From positions 1 to 64,000 of the forward strand of contig MPUH01000137.1 in NCBI GenBank assembly GCA_001970955.1: 64,000 bases of DNA, written 5' to 3'. This DNA is from Stentor coeruleus. Its lineage: Eukaryota > Ciliophora > Heterotrichea > Heterotrichida > Stentoridae. Both the position numbers and the translations under genes were made by a program. Positions 9,218 to 18,915 of the stretch are shown here, in pieces. A model generated the notes under the pieces. The model was given only the letters and a program-made list of their open reading frames with translations. It was not told where the DNA came from and made no database searches. Each line of letters opens with the position of its first letter. Within the stretch, counting starts at the first letter, position 1.

Positions 9218-9976
9218 TCAAGAAATACAACAAACTTTACACATAACCAATGCACTTTCAGGCTCTTTCTGCCCATCACCCATATCAATTGTATCCTGTA
9301 GCTTAAATGCAATATTTCTCAGTTCCAAATTCTCCGTATCATTATTCTTAATTTCTTCTTCATTTTTATCAATAATCAGCTTAAGTTCATCTATTTGTTT
9401 TTTCAACTCTTCTATTTTAGCCTCAGGTGACATAGACCTACTTCTACTATCTTCTAATATCTCAGTATTAGCGCAAGGAGAGTTTTTTGTTGATAAATTC
9501 ACTTGTTTATTTGAAGTTTCTGATACTTTTTTCCATTTGTTGATCTCTTCTTTAGACATATTCGACTCATAAAACACTTGTTTGAGTTCATTTCGTACCA
9601 TATTAAAATCAGTTTGAAAATAATCGATTTCATTTTCTAGGACTTTATGCTTGTCAAGGTACTCCTGTGCTGCATTTTTAAAAATAGCTAAGGACTTGAG
9701 AACTTTATCTTTAACTTGTTGTGTTTCTTGTATTGGGTGAAGGGAATCTATAGAATTATCATCATCTGATTGGCATTCTGATTTGATTATTATAGGCTTG
9801 GATTGCTTTTTTGGGATCTTTTGGATTTTTGTAACTAAGGGAGTTGGATGATTTGATGGACTTCGTGATGATTTTATGCTTGAGGCTTTGTCTAAGGATG
9901 TAGAGGTTTTGATAGATTTTTGGCTTGAGGTTTTTTTGATGGGTTTGGATTTGGAGATGTTTGACTTTTTAAGCAT
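9218..9976 (-). CDS. coiled-coil protein with C-terminal CaaX motif, 252 aa
   Basis: The N-terminal 75 residues are basic and Ser-rich (disordered). Residues about 85-155 and 180-235 are helical and charged, with heptad character (KIEELKKQIDELKLIIDKNE). The protein ends in CKVCCIS; CCIS fits a CaaX box whose last residue Ser favours farnesylation, with extra cysteines upstream that could be palmitoylated. A membrane-tethered coiled-coil adaptor is the simplest reading. The family is not recognised. The CaaX end supports the annotated stop. Confidence 0.7.
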   Translation of the reverse strand: MLKKSNISKSKPIKKTSSQKSIKTSTSLDKASSIKSSRSPSNHPTPLVTKIQKIPKKQSKPIIIKSECQSDDDNSIDSLHPIQETQQVKDKVLKSLAIFKNAAQEYLDKHKVLENEIDYFQTDFNMVRNELKQVFYESNMSKEEINKWKKVSETSNKQVNLSTKNSPCANTEILEDSRSRSMSPEAKIEELKKQIDELKLIIDKNEEEIKNNDTENLELRNIAFKLQDTIDMGDGQKEPESALVMCKVCCIS

Positions 9977-10977
9977 TGTTTATTAATATTATTTGATTTG
10001 GAAGAAAAGTAAGATTTTAAAGGGTTTTTTGGTTTTGTTGGCCTTTGAGGCTGAGGTTTTAATTGAAAGTTGAGATTTTAATTTGTGGATTTTATTATGA
10101 TATTTATTGAATTTGGGAAATTATTTTTTATAGAGATGAGGAATGAAAAGTTGGGCTATTTGTGGATAGGATGATGTTTTTTTAAGTTTTTAAGGATTTT
10201 AGAAAGGATTTGGTTATAGTATAATGATTGAGGAATTTGGGAGGAATAATGAGGATGTGAATTTTTAGGTTTGGAAATAGAATGATAAATTTTGTAATAC
10301 TAGTTTTTTGAATTGGGAAATACTTTCAAGTTGATAGTTAGTATTGGAATTCTTTGAAAAAATAATATTTTAGATAAGGGGTATTTTATTACGAGCGATA
10401 AATTACTTAAACTATATTATTGTTTATATTACATTTGATAGGTAAAATTGAGCAAAAAGTAGAAAACCCTAAAACTTCATTCAAGTGATTATTATTCACT
10501 GCTTTCTTTTTCTTCTAATTCTCTTGAAGTGTTTTTACTTTTTAACTTTATATAAAATTTTAAATTTACATCAGGGCCAAAAGTCTTTCTTGTTTAAATT
10601 CGATTTTTTCATATTTAATATATTACACACTTATCTTTCCAAAACAAGCTTTACATTTTTATTTTGTTCTTTACAATTGAAAATCTTTAAAAAAACTGAA
10701 GAGTTTTTTACGCATAAAATAAAAACCCACTTATACAATATTAAAATTTATGTTTTTATATATCAAAGTATCAATAAAAGTAATAGGAATCTATGACTTC
10801 CACTATTTATATAAAATTATTAAAAATATCCTCCATATCACACAAACCATTTAAAATTACAAGCAAGACATCTTATTCTATCCTTTTTCCTCCCAGTCTT
10901 ATTAAAGTATTACTATTTATATAATAATTTTCAAAATCCCTTAAATTAAGATATATGATATTATCAAAAGAATAATA
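9977..10977. other. divergent intergenic region, about 1 kb
   Basis: 5' flanks of a minus gene (left) and a plus gene (right). The left 330 bases are strongly G over C, and the skew reverses by about 10480. A 103-aa plus-strand frame at 10485-10796 is made of Phe, Leu, Ile and Lys codons typical of AT-rich noncoding DNA, and I reject it. Confidence 0.5.
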
Positions 10978-11934
10978 ATGATTGATGAAAACAAAAAAAA
11001 GTCTTTAAGAATCAGGATCCCTATAAAGGTCATCAAACAAAACAGAAATGGAAGTCCTAACAGATATTTAAAAAGCTCAGGAAGATTTAATGAAAATGAT
11101 TTAATCGATAGAAGCATAGAAAAAGATTTACAGTTAGAGACCGGCAATCCATTGGAATTCCTCAAAGAACAGGAAGATGCTATGGAGTCTATGGGATATA
11201 TTAAACGTGATAGTGTCTCAAGACATAGCAGTGTTGGATCTGCTCGAATTATCGAAATGCATAAAGAAAGATTTGATATGCCATCCTCAAGTAGTCTAAG
11301 ACGAGACACACTCCGACGAAGAATAACCGCGCGTCATGCATTCGTAAAAGTAGTCGACTATGAAATCCAGCTTCAAACACAAATAAATGACATCCATCAA
11401 AGAATAACCCAAGACATCGAACAACATACAAAAAAAGTCAAAAAGCTGACTGTCAACAACAAAATATCATATCTGAAACAACAAAAATCCTTAAGGAACT
11501 TTGAAAAAACACAAAAAAATTGGTCGAAAATCCAGTCTGGACTGACAAAAAAAATAAAAAAACCCATACAAGAGCTTTTGTGTAATAAAAGCAAACTTGT
11601 TGATTTTAAAGAAGAAATTAAAGATGCATCGTGGAGAATGACTCTAAGACAAAGCCAAGATTCAAATAAAATTGAAAGTTTTATCCCGGTTGGGAATGAA
11701 TTATCAGGACTTTATGTTAGAAATGTTATTAGTGTAGAAAATGATGGACATAAAAGGATTAAAAGTTGCCCTGATTTAAAGGTTATGGGACAATCAAAAT
11801 TACCTTTAGAAATTGAAGCTATAAGAAAACCTGGAAGTCGGCTTTGTAATAGAGTGGATTATAAGCAAAATGATAATGAAGAGATCTTTGTTGAAAATTA
11901 TGACTTTAATCACAAGTTTCTAGGTATGATTTAG
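10978..11934 (+). CDS. hypothetical basic helical protein, 318 aa
   Basis: No known family. Start ATG at 10978 (MIDENKKKSLRIRIP). The N-terminal 110 residues are basic and Ser/Arg-rich, with possible kinase sites (RHSSVGS, SSSSLRRDTLRRR). Residues about 118-200 are helical (FVKVVDYEIQLQTQINDIHQ, then IEQHTKKVKKL) and may form a coiled coil. The C-terminal 90 residues are irregular. No signal peptide or membrane segment. The strong Arg/Ser content and lack of globular sequence suggest a cytoskeletal or regulatory protein, but that is only inference. Confidence 0.65.
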   Translation: MIDENKKKSLRIRIPIKVIKQNRNGSPNRYLKSSGRFNENDLIDRSIEKDLQLETGNPLEFLKEQEDAMESMGYIKRDSVSRHSSVGSARIIEMHKERFDMPSSSSLRRDTLRRRITARHAFVKVVDYEIQLQTQINDIHQRITQDIEQHTKKVKKLTVNNKISYLKQQKSLRNFEKTQKNWSKIQSGLTKKIKKPIQELLCNKSKLVDFKEEIKDASWRMTLRQSQDSNKIESFIPVGNELSGLYVRNVISVENDGHKRIKSCPDLKVMGQSKLPLEIEAIRKPGSRLCNRVDYKQNDNEEIFVENYDFNHKFLGMI

Positions 11935-12471
11935 ATGTTTTATATATGGAGTTTTTTTGGGTTTTTTTTTTGATAGATTGATGATGAGTTTTTTTTTTTA
12001 TTATTTTGTAGTAATGATGTGTTAAAGATAATCAAGTTATAGTTAATGTTTTTAAATTTATTAACGATATATTAGGAAATTAAAAGCCAGGCTGTGTTGA
12101 ATGTGAATGGAGATTAATTATGTTTAGGATTATAAAAGTATAAGTAAATTATGATTTTTTTAAAAGATCAATTTGGTAATTAAATATAACTTTTAGTATA
12201 GCATTATATATTAAATTTATAAGATAAATACTATTTATGATCAATAAAATGAGTTTTACTATTTTTTATTAGAGATTCTTATTAGGTCTTTATATTCCAT
12301 AATATTTTCATAAAATACCAACTTTTTATACTTAAAACCATACTCCAAAAAATTTTAACATTTTTTGGTCTAATATTTTCATTATAATATCATAAAATAC
12401 TTTTAATACCATAACTAAATCGTCTTAATTTCCATTTTAAACATACATCAAAACTCTCACATTTCAATAAT
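11935..12471. other. convergent intergenic region
   Basis: 3' flanks of two convergent genes. G over C on the left and C over G on the right of the + strand. Poly-T runs lie just after the plus-strand stop. Nothing else is seen. Confidence 0.5.
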
Positions 12472-13110
12472 TTAAGCTTTTCTAGGGCGTTTCTGGGGCA
12501 AGTCCTCCTCCCGTTTTCCTTCAACAATTTCTTGCAAAATATTAAAAGTCTCTCTAGTAATCACATCTAATTTAATTTTAATCTTATCCTTTTCCAAAAT
12601 TTCCATTGAATCTGGGGATTTCTCTTTTACAATCTCAACAATTTTTTCCAAAACACCATGTTTTACCTTTCTCACAGCTTCAGTCATCTTCCACTTTTCT
12701 TCAAATGAGACCTTTTTCATATCTTCTGCCCCAGTCTCATTTTTAGAAGAATTTTTATTACTATTCGGCATTGGTAATCTGAGTTTTGCACAATATCTTC
12801 TAGTCTGTTTTTCTAAAAATATAGCTTGTTGATGGATTTCCTATATGAATTTTACAGTCCCAGCTTCGTTAAATTTTTTGCAGTTGTCCCAAACTAGTTG
12901 GATATCGGAAATGAAGTCTTGAGTTTTTGTGTAATGATGAGATTTGAGACGTTTTTTAATAGTCCCGAGGTCCATTGGGATCTTTATGATAATAGGGTAC
13001 ATTGGAATTCCAAGACTTTCGAAGTCGACGGGAGCTAGGAACTCTTGGCTTTCTTCATGAAGTTCTAGCAGTCCTAGAAGTTGATGGGCCTTTGATTCTT
13101 GGCTTTCCAT
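12472..13110 (-). CDS. compact bromodomain-NET (BET-like) protein, 207 aa, two exons
   Basis: Exon 1 (13110-12856) and exon 2 (12840-12472) join across a 15-nt intron. Residues about 8-105 form a bromodomain: MYPIIIKIPMDLGTIKKRL matches the conserved ZA-loop segment, and WDNCKKFNEAGTEIH carries the acetyl-lysine-binding Asn with Phe in place of the usual Tyr. Residues about 130-200 resemble the extraterminal (NET) domain (VLEKIVEIVKEKSPDSMEIL, then IKLDVITRETFNILQEI). BET proteins read acetylated histones and recruit transcription factors. Most carry two bromodomains or long linkers; here one bromodomain and one NET are packed into about 200 residues. The exact order and the splice make this convincing. 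The basic end QKRPRKA may be a nuclear localisation signal. Confidence 0.85.
12841..12855 (-). other. 15-nt intron in the bromodomain gene
   Basis: On the minus strand GTAAAATTCATATAG. Removal joins ...NEAGT to EIHQQAIFLEKQ, restoring the last bromodomain helix in frame; retention gives an in-frame stop. Confidence 0.9.
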
Positions 13111-14684
13111 TTTATTCCTAAGGTAATTTAGTTTTTGTAGTTGCTAGTATTTGATGAACATTTACTAGAAGAGTTTATAGATTAATTGATTAAATTGTAA
13201 GATTTAGAGTAAGAGATGATTGAGATGGATTGGAATTTAATGAAAATCATGAAAAGGAACTTCAAGATTTTGTAGATAATATCAGTGTGGATGATTTTAA
13301 ATCCTATATTAATCATTGTAACTAATGTCTAAATCTTTCTACTTCTCCATTCAAAACCTAACTTTTAACTCTTCCTTAACATCCTCCCCCAATCTTTATA
13401 TATCCTTTTAATCATAAAATCCTATATTTTAATACCCTAATCTAATAATTTACATACCCTAATCATCAGATGCAATTTACCTCAATCTATCAAAGTTTAC
13501 TTATGCTTAGTCATATAATTTTCATATTATGCTAGAGGCAACATAAAAAGTGAAATTCTAATAATTTTTATAAAGATATCAAAAATTCAAACCTTATCAT
13601 ATTTCCTTCAGGCTATGAAGATTTAAATGATACAACAAAAATAGGAAATCTATGTTTAACAAAAGAGATATTTTATGTTGCATTACCAATAAATGTATGA
13701 AGAAATTGAACTTCTCAATGATAATATAGCTTTCTTTTATTTTCTAGGATAATATCTTCAAGACTATTAGAAATTGGATTGTCAAATTATTGCTTTTTTG
13801 CTATCTTGATCACACAATAATTATTAGGATATATTATAATAAAAACCCTTATTATTGTAATAGTTGTAATTTAAATAGAAAAAATAATTGAAATTAAAAT
13901 CATACATAAATTTATACGAAAATATCTAAAAAATCTAATCTGTTCTATACAACTTTTATTATTTATTATCAACAAGGGAAAATTTAATCTAGAGATTAAT
14001 TAACTTAATAAAAATGGTCAAATAACTAAAGCATTTGTGAAAATTATATACAAACTCCAATTTTTAATCCTTAGAGACAAAACCTATGAGTTTACCTATG
14101 AGATTTAAGAAAAGAAAACTTTTTTGGAATTAAAAATTTATATAGAATATGGGGTAAATGTTATTAGTATCAATATAGATATGATAAACTCTGTGCATTT
14201 TCAGATCGGGGATTAGCAAAAAGGTAGAAAAATTATTTTACCTTTCATATTGACGGAAAAATGAGAGAAATGATAAATTTTAGCATGCCAAAAATGATTA
14301 AAAAACATTTATAATCTCTAATATTTAATGTTTATTTATATTCAAAATCAAACATCAAATCTTCTCACTAACTAAATCTAGCATAATATTACCTAATAAA
14401 TAATTTTTATATTTCACAAGCTTATTTTGTGATAATTTTCATTCAGATTCTAAAGTTTTATATAATATTTTATGAGTTCATTAGGAAAAGCATACTTTTT
14501 AAGTATATATTAATTTTTTTACTTGTTTATATCTTTTCATTAAAATATTGGATTATTATTGTTCAGTTATGATATTATCATAAACTACTAATCTTATTAA
14601 TTTATTTCATATAAAATTCCCAAATAATAAAGACTTGTTTATATCTTTTCATTAAAATATTGGATTATTATTGTAATATCATCA
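13111..14684. other. long intergenic region with possible decayed coding fragments
   Basis: No intact gene. Two short plus-strand stretches read more like protein than background: about 13572-13700 (IIFPSGYEDLNDTTKIGN and on) and about 14115-14312 (YDKLCAFSDRGLAKR, a stop, then NYFTFHIDGKMREMINFSM). In-frame stops interrupt both. They may be remnants of lost genes, but chance frames cannot be excluded at this base composition. The right end holds the direct repeats described separately. Confidence 0.35.
14521..14673. repeat. 41-bp perfect direct repeat, 112 bp apart
   Basis: The sequence from acttgtttatatcttttcat to ggattattattg occurs at 14521-14561 and 14633-14673 without a mismatch. The second copy ends 11 bp before the SHIPPO gene's start codon. 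It could be a real local duplication or a small assembly error. Confidence 0.85.
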
Positions 14685-14718
14685 ATGCAATATCCTAAAA
14701 CATGCAATATCCTAAAAC
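14685..14718. repeat. 17-bp tandem duplication containing the start codon
   Basis: The unit atgcaatatcctaaaac occurs twice in a row (14685-14701 and 14702-14718). Because 17 is not a multiple of three, the two ATGs are in different frames; only the first leads into the long frame. Confidence 0.9.
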
Positions 14719-16013
14719 GACAACAGACCCCAAAAGCAAAAAATAGTCGTCCAATGACTGGAACAAGCCTTGGTCCAGGGAAATATAATATCCCAAAACA
14801 TAATCCATCTCCTTCATATGAATTTCAGAAATCCCCAAGATTCTGTTTAGATGATAAAGGGCCAATTGCGAATATTTTCCACAGAGTTACTGAAAAGCAA
14901 AAACAAGAAATTGTGAGTCGCATTGAAAAAAATAAAGAGCTTGCGAGTATCTCACCAGCAAAAAGAGCAAAACTCGCACAAGAAAAAGCATATAAAAAAA
15001 GTGTCCGAGCTGATGTGACTAAATTGACTCAACGGCAAATTTACTTAGAAAAAAAGCAGAAAAAACAAACAATTCTTAAAGACAAATTCCGAAAACTGAA
15101 TTATAGGATGAATTTACCGGTAATATATATATAGGAAGTTCTTGATGTGAGGTTATCTTGGATTATAATAAGTATTGGTGTTGGTATTGGGAATACAATA
15201 AGGAATCTTATTAAAAACAGAAAAAAACTACGAGTTCGGTCGTTAAAACTACTTTTATGGTTGAAACAAATCTGTAGGTGTATAGGGAAAATAGTCCTTT
15301 TGAAGAAGAAATATAAGTACACAAGATCTGTTAGGGTAAATTATATGTAGAAAATCAAGATTAACTTGATACCTATAATACATTTATGGGTGAATCAAAG
15401 GAAGAAAAGATATAAAAAAGCTATTTTGTTGGTTATAGAAAAAAAAAATTCGTCTAATCATTTGGTAAGTATGATCATGCAATGGAAGAGCAAAGTGATT
15501 TTCATCCAGAAAATGATGAAGAATGCATTGTTTTTTAAATTGTCCCTGTATGAAAGTTTGCTTTATAGATGGAACCAAGCGGAATATAACTTATTAGAAG
15601 AGCCTACTGAAAACAAGTTTAAGAAAAGAAGAACCATATCAATGAGGTCATCGAAAACAAAATTCCAAAACGAAGGGTTTTCTACAATACCTATCGATAT
15701 AAAAATGTTCCTAATACGAAAAACAATTCGGGAAATAATGAAACAATACTTTATCGACCTGCACAAATTCAAAATTGAATATAATAAAATTAAAAAAGCT
15801 AACAAAATAAACAGATTGATTTTAAATAAAGATTCATTCCAAGAATATCCAATCCGTCCTGAGAAACCTGATATATACAATTCTTTTACTGAAGAAAAAT
15901 TTATAAACTTAATCAATATTGCCCTTCAAGAAAGATCGAATTGGAGTGCAGTCTTGCAAAACCAACAGAAAATTTTTAGTAGAAGCTATCGTCCACGAAT
16001 TCGCATACTATAG
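14685..16013 (+). CDS. SHIPPO-motif protein with basic C-terminal region, 432 aa, three exons
   Basis: Exons 14685-15119, 15135-15335 and 15351-16013 join across two 15-nt introns. Near residue 30 the sequence TSLGPGKYNIPKHNPSPSYE matches the SHIPPO / sperm-tail PG-rich repeat (Pro-Gly-Pro-Gly-x-Tyr type) of ciliary and microtubule-associated proteins. Only one clear copy is present, fewer than usual. The middle is highly basic, and residues about 150-300 have alternating Trp/Leu/Lys/Arg segments (IMQWKSKVIFIQKMMK) that may be IQ-like helices. A cytoskeletal role is plausible. The start is uncertain because a 17-bp tandem duplication covers the ATG; the next in-frame Met is at about residue 24. 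Confidence 0.7.
15120..15134 (+). other. 15-nt intron 1 of the SHIPPO gene
   Basis: GTAATATATATATAG. Removal joins ...MNLP to EVLDVRLSW in frame; retention adds VIYI and a stop. Confidence 0.8.
15336..15350 (+). other. 15-nt intron 2 of the SHIPPO gene
   Basis: GTAAATTATATGTAG. Removal joins ...YTRSVR to KIKINLIPIIHLW in frame; retention gives a stop at its last codon. Confidence 0.8.
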
Positions 16014-17027
16014 TGGATTTATGATGATACTCTATAAATATTAATCTTAATCGTTATTTAGAAATGATTTTTTGTAATAATATTATACTTGATTTATAAA
16101 TAAAATCGCATTAAAATCTTTTGCAAGTTTATAGCCTAGAAGCACTAATTTATTATCTAAGCAAGATTAGTATTAGTATTAGTTAGGAATTAATCTAAGC
16201 AAGATAATCATTTATATAACAAAATATGAGAATATGCACTTTAAGATAAAAACTAAGTTTTATAGTAAAAAAATACTTCTTTGAAAAATATTCTAAATCA
16301 TAGTGTGACATCAGTTATTATAACATATATCTTGCTATTCTAAACACAAAAAAAAATCTTAAGAAAAAATTATTTATCGAATTAATGGCAAAAAAATCCC
16401 ATACTTTATTATATTTTAATAGGAAATAAGCTTCTAAAATTCTCTTTTATATATTAAATAAACCAAAAAAAAATTATAGATTCATCTTAGACTTTAATAT
16501 TCTTATATAACCCTATATGAGTTTTACATAATTTTCTTATTAATATTTTTTTATTTACTGGAAAAAAAACCAGCAACAAGAATCTAAAAAAAGACCCTAA
16601 TGCTTAGACTATGATTTAGATTATTTTCCTATAATAATTCACTTATAATTTAATGATTTATTTTTATAGTAACCTAAGATTTAATATTGTATATTTTATA
16701 TAAGATTTATTGTAAGAATTAAAAATTTTATCATAAAGAAGTTCAATTCTAGTAAAAAATAGTGTAAAATAAACATCTGATATGTTATAAGCAAAGGTTA
16801 GACTTTAGTAAAAAAGAAAATACTTCGAAAAATGTAACAAAAAATGCAAAAAATGCTGACTGGGTATATTCTTCTAAAGGTTTATAAAGTTTTCTAATGA
16901 AGCAAATGATGAAAATAGGATAATTTCTGCTAAGAAAGCTTAAATAAGTATACTTAAAAAAAATTATTGTATAAAAGATTCTGTTTATGAAGTCGGATAT
17001 ATAGCAAATATATGGCAGTATGTAAAT
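16014..17027. other. intergenic region, about 1 kb
   Basis: Mostly AT-rich noncoding sequence. A short plus-strand stretch at about 16800-16945 reads NADWVYSSKG and, one frame over, KFSNEANDENRIISAKKA before a stop; it may be a decayed fragment or chance. No other structure is seen. Confidence 0.35.
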
Positions 17028-17654
17028 ATGGGAATCTCTGGTTCTAAAAAGCCGAAATTTTTATTAGCTAAGTTTGCAGAAGGCTTCGAATTCGAAGTTT
17101 GTATGCCAAATTACGTTGAGAATACCTCTTCATCTACTCATTGCCCCACTAATATATGGTGCATTGTCAAATTCGTCCACAAGAACACTAGCATTTCAGT
17201 CATAAAAGAAGGACAAGAAATAAATTCTTTTAACTTCGATCACAATTGTGAAGTGACCAACGAGCAGCCCGAAGAACTAATTTTTACAATAAAATTCACT
17301 GATGATTATAAAAAATCACTTCGATGGAAAGTTCGATGCAAGACCTTAGAGGAATATTCTGAGTGGATCAAATTTTTAAAACAAAGCTTAAGATCCAAGT
17401 GGATTATAAGTTCTAAATGTCAAGTAAGAAATATTTAGATATGTAGTAAAAGTTTTGGCTTTAGGGTCAGAAAACATCATTGTCGAAAATGCGGAAAATG
17501 CATCTGTGATGATTGCTCGCCTATAAGAAGTACATTGCCTGAGTTAGCTTATACTGAGATGGTTAGGATATGCACAGAGTGCGGTAAGAAAATTGAATCT
17601 AATAGAAAAAGCATGCTTCCATTAGATACGCCAAATTTTACTCATCGGAAGTAA
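17028..17654 (+). CDS. PH-like and FYVE zinc-finger protein, 203 aa, two exons
   Basis: Exons 17028-17423 and 17439-17654 join across a 15-nt intron. Residues about 5-125 look like a PH domain ending in the typical helix with a conserved Trp (TLEEYSEWIKFLKQSL). Directly after the splice comes a FYVE-type finger: CQICSKSFGFRVRKHHCRKC then GKCICDDCS and ICTECGKK, giving the eight zinc ligands and the R-KHHCR-C basic patch that binds phosphatidylinositol 3-phosphate. The N-terminus MGISGSKK fits a myristoylation signal (Gly2, Ser6, Lys7). Likely acts on endosomal or phagosomal membranes. The splice reconstitutes the first CxxC pair, so both intron and domain calls support each other. Confidence 0.9.
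17424..17438 (+). other. 15-nt intron in the PH-FYVE gene
   Basis: GTAAGAAATATTTAG. Removal joins ...SKCQ to ICSKSFGFRVRKHHC, restoring the first zinc-binding CxxC of the FYVE finger. Confidence 0.92.
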
Positions 17655-18148
17655 TGCAAGATTTATGTTAACTTTAATGCATTAATATGAAAAATAAACT
17701 CTAATAGATAGCTCGATATATAAAACACTTTTTCAGTATAAAATATTCAAATTATAAGTTTATTGAATTTAAAATTGGTCAAAGTTTTTTTTAAACGCTT
17801 TTTCTATAATCATGACAACAGAAAACCAGAAATAATTTCCTTTAATAAGACTTAACAAAGAAGTTCAATATTTAAATCGTAGATATTTTTATATACACTT
17901 AAGGATATTGTTATGAAAAATCTTAGATTAAAGATATTATGATCTTAAGCTGATGAATTTTTTTCTATATCAAAAAATCCATTAATCGAAAAATATTTTC
18001 TTATGATTAAATTGGGTGTTAGGGTGTTAGAAACTGATATTGTAAAATATTTTAGGTATGTGAATTATTTTATTTGTTTAAGTTTAAAAGTACAGAAATT
18101 TATGTTTAAAAAACTATCGGATTTAGATTTGTATTTTTTAACTTATAG
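17655..18148. other. intergenic stretch
   Basis: AT-rich. A plus-strand frame starting at 18003 overlaps the next gene in another frame and has low coding character; I do not accept it, and no 15-nt intron joins it to the next gene. Confidence 0.4.
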
Positions 18149-18694
18149 ATGCCTTTGGAAATACAAGGACAAAAATGCAAAAAGTATGAACAGAAAGCAA
18201 ATGTCAAGAAAAAAGCTGTCCAGATTTCTGTTTTTATTGGTGAAGCTAAGCCTTCATCAAGCATAGAAGCTATAAAATTAACTTCTAAAGAAAAACCTAT
18301 GCCAAAGCCAGGAGTTTGCGTCCCAACAGTACACCCAAACTTTATCTTCGGCCCAGAACTCCCAAATATCCCATTTTGTATGCCGAAAATGCTTAGTAAA
18401 ACACCTTCGCCTCTAAGAGGTATTCGCTCAAGACATATAAAATTAAGAGCTCATCTTTATTCTCCTAATCAACATCAAATACCAGCAGAAATGGTATTAG
18501 AAAATAATAGCAGGCAGAATAGACAAATGACGAATATATTAAATAAAAGTTTGAAAATAGGTCGGATGAATATCATGTCTCAGAAATACCCGAGAAGCCT
18601 TTGCAATACAGCTGGAAGGCCTAGATTTTTGGATAATGAAGAAACATTGTCTTTAAGTTTGGAATTACGCAAAGCATTTAGAGGCAGATTATAA
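18149..18694 (+). CDS. hypothetical protein, 181 aa
   Basis: Unrecognised. Starts MPLEIQGQKCKKYEQKANVK. The centre is Pro-rich with Cys and Met (KPGVCVPTVHPNFIFGPELP). The C-terminal half is basic with Asn, Arg and Ser, ending in a short helix LSLSLELRKAFRGRL. No membrane segments or known motifs. The frame is open with normal codon character, but the true start could lie upstream in an unseen exon, since the region before the ATG is poorly resolved. Its stop faces the stop of the convergent 901-aa gene at 221 bp. Confidence 0.55.
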   Translation: MPLEIQGQKCKKYEQKANVKKKAVQISVFIGEAKPSSSIEAIKLTSKEKPMPKPGVCVPTVHPNFIFGPELPNIPFCMPKMLSKTPSPLRGIRSRHIKLRAHLYSPNQHQIPAEMVLENNSRQNRQMTNILNKSLKIGRMNIMSQKYPRSLCNTAGRPRFLDNEETLSLSLELRKAFRGRL

Positions 18695-18915
18695 TTTTTC
18701 CAAGAAAATAAAATTTTTACTATAGTATTTGTTATTGGATTATTAGGATTTAGGATTTTTATTATAAAAATGATTAAAAGTTGTGATTTTTTTGTATATG
18801 AGATTTTTTGTTGAAATATGGAAAATTTCGATATTTATTTTAGTTTGGATATGATTGATAAATTATGTGAGTGAAAATTAGTTGTTTGGAAGTAAACTAA
18901 AGGCAAAGCTATATG

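Noticed and set aside
10485-10796. 103-aa plus-strand frame
   Set aside because: Composed of Phe, Leu, Ile, Lys and Tyr codons as in AT-rich noncoding DNA; it lies in a divergent 5' flank with typical skew.
18003-18266. 87-aa plus-strand frame before the 18149 gene
   Set aside because: It overlaps that gene in another frame and no 15-nt intron connects them.
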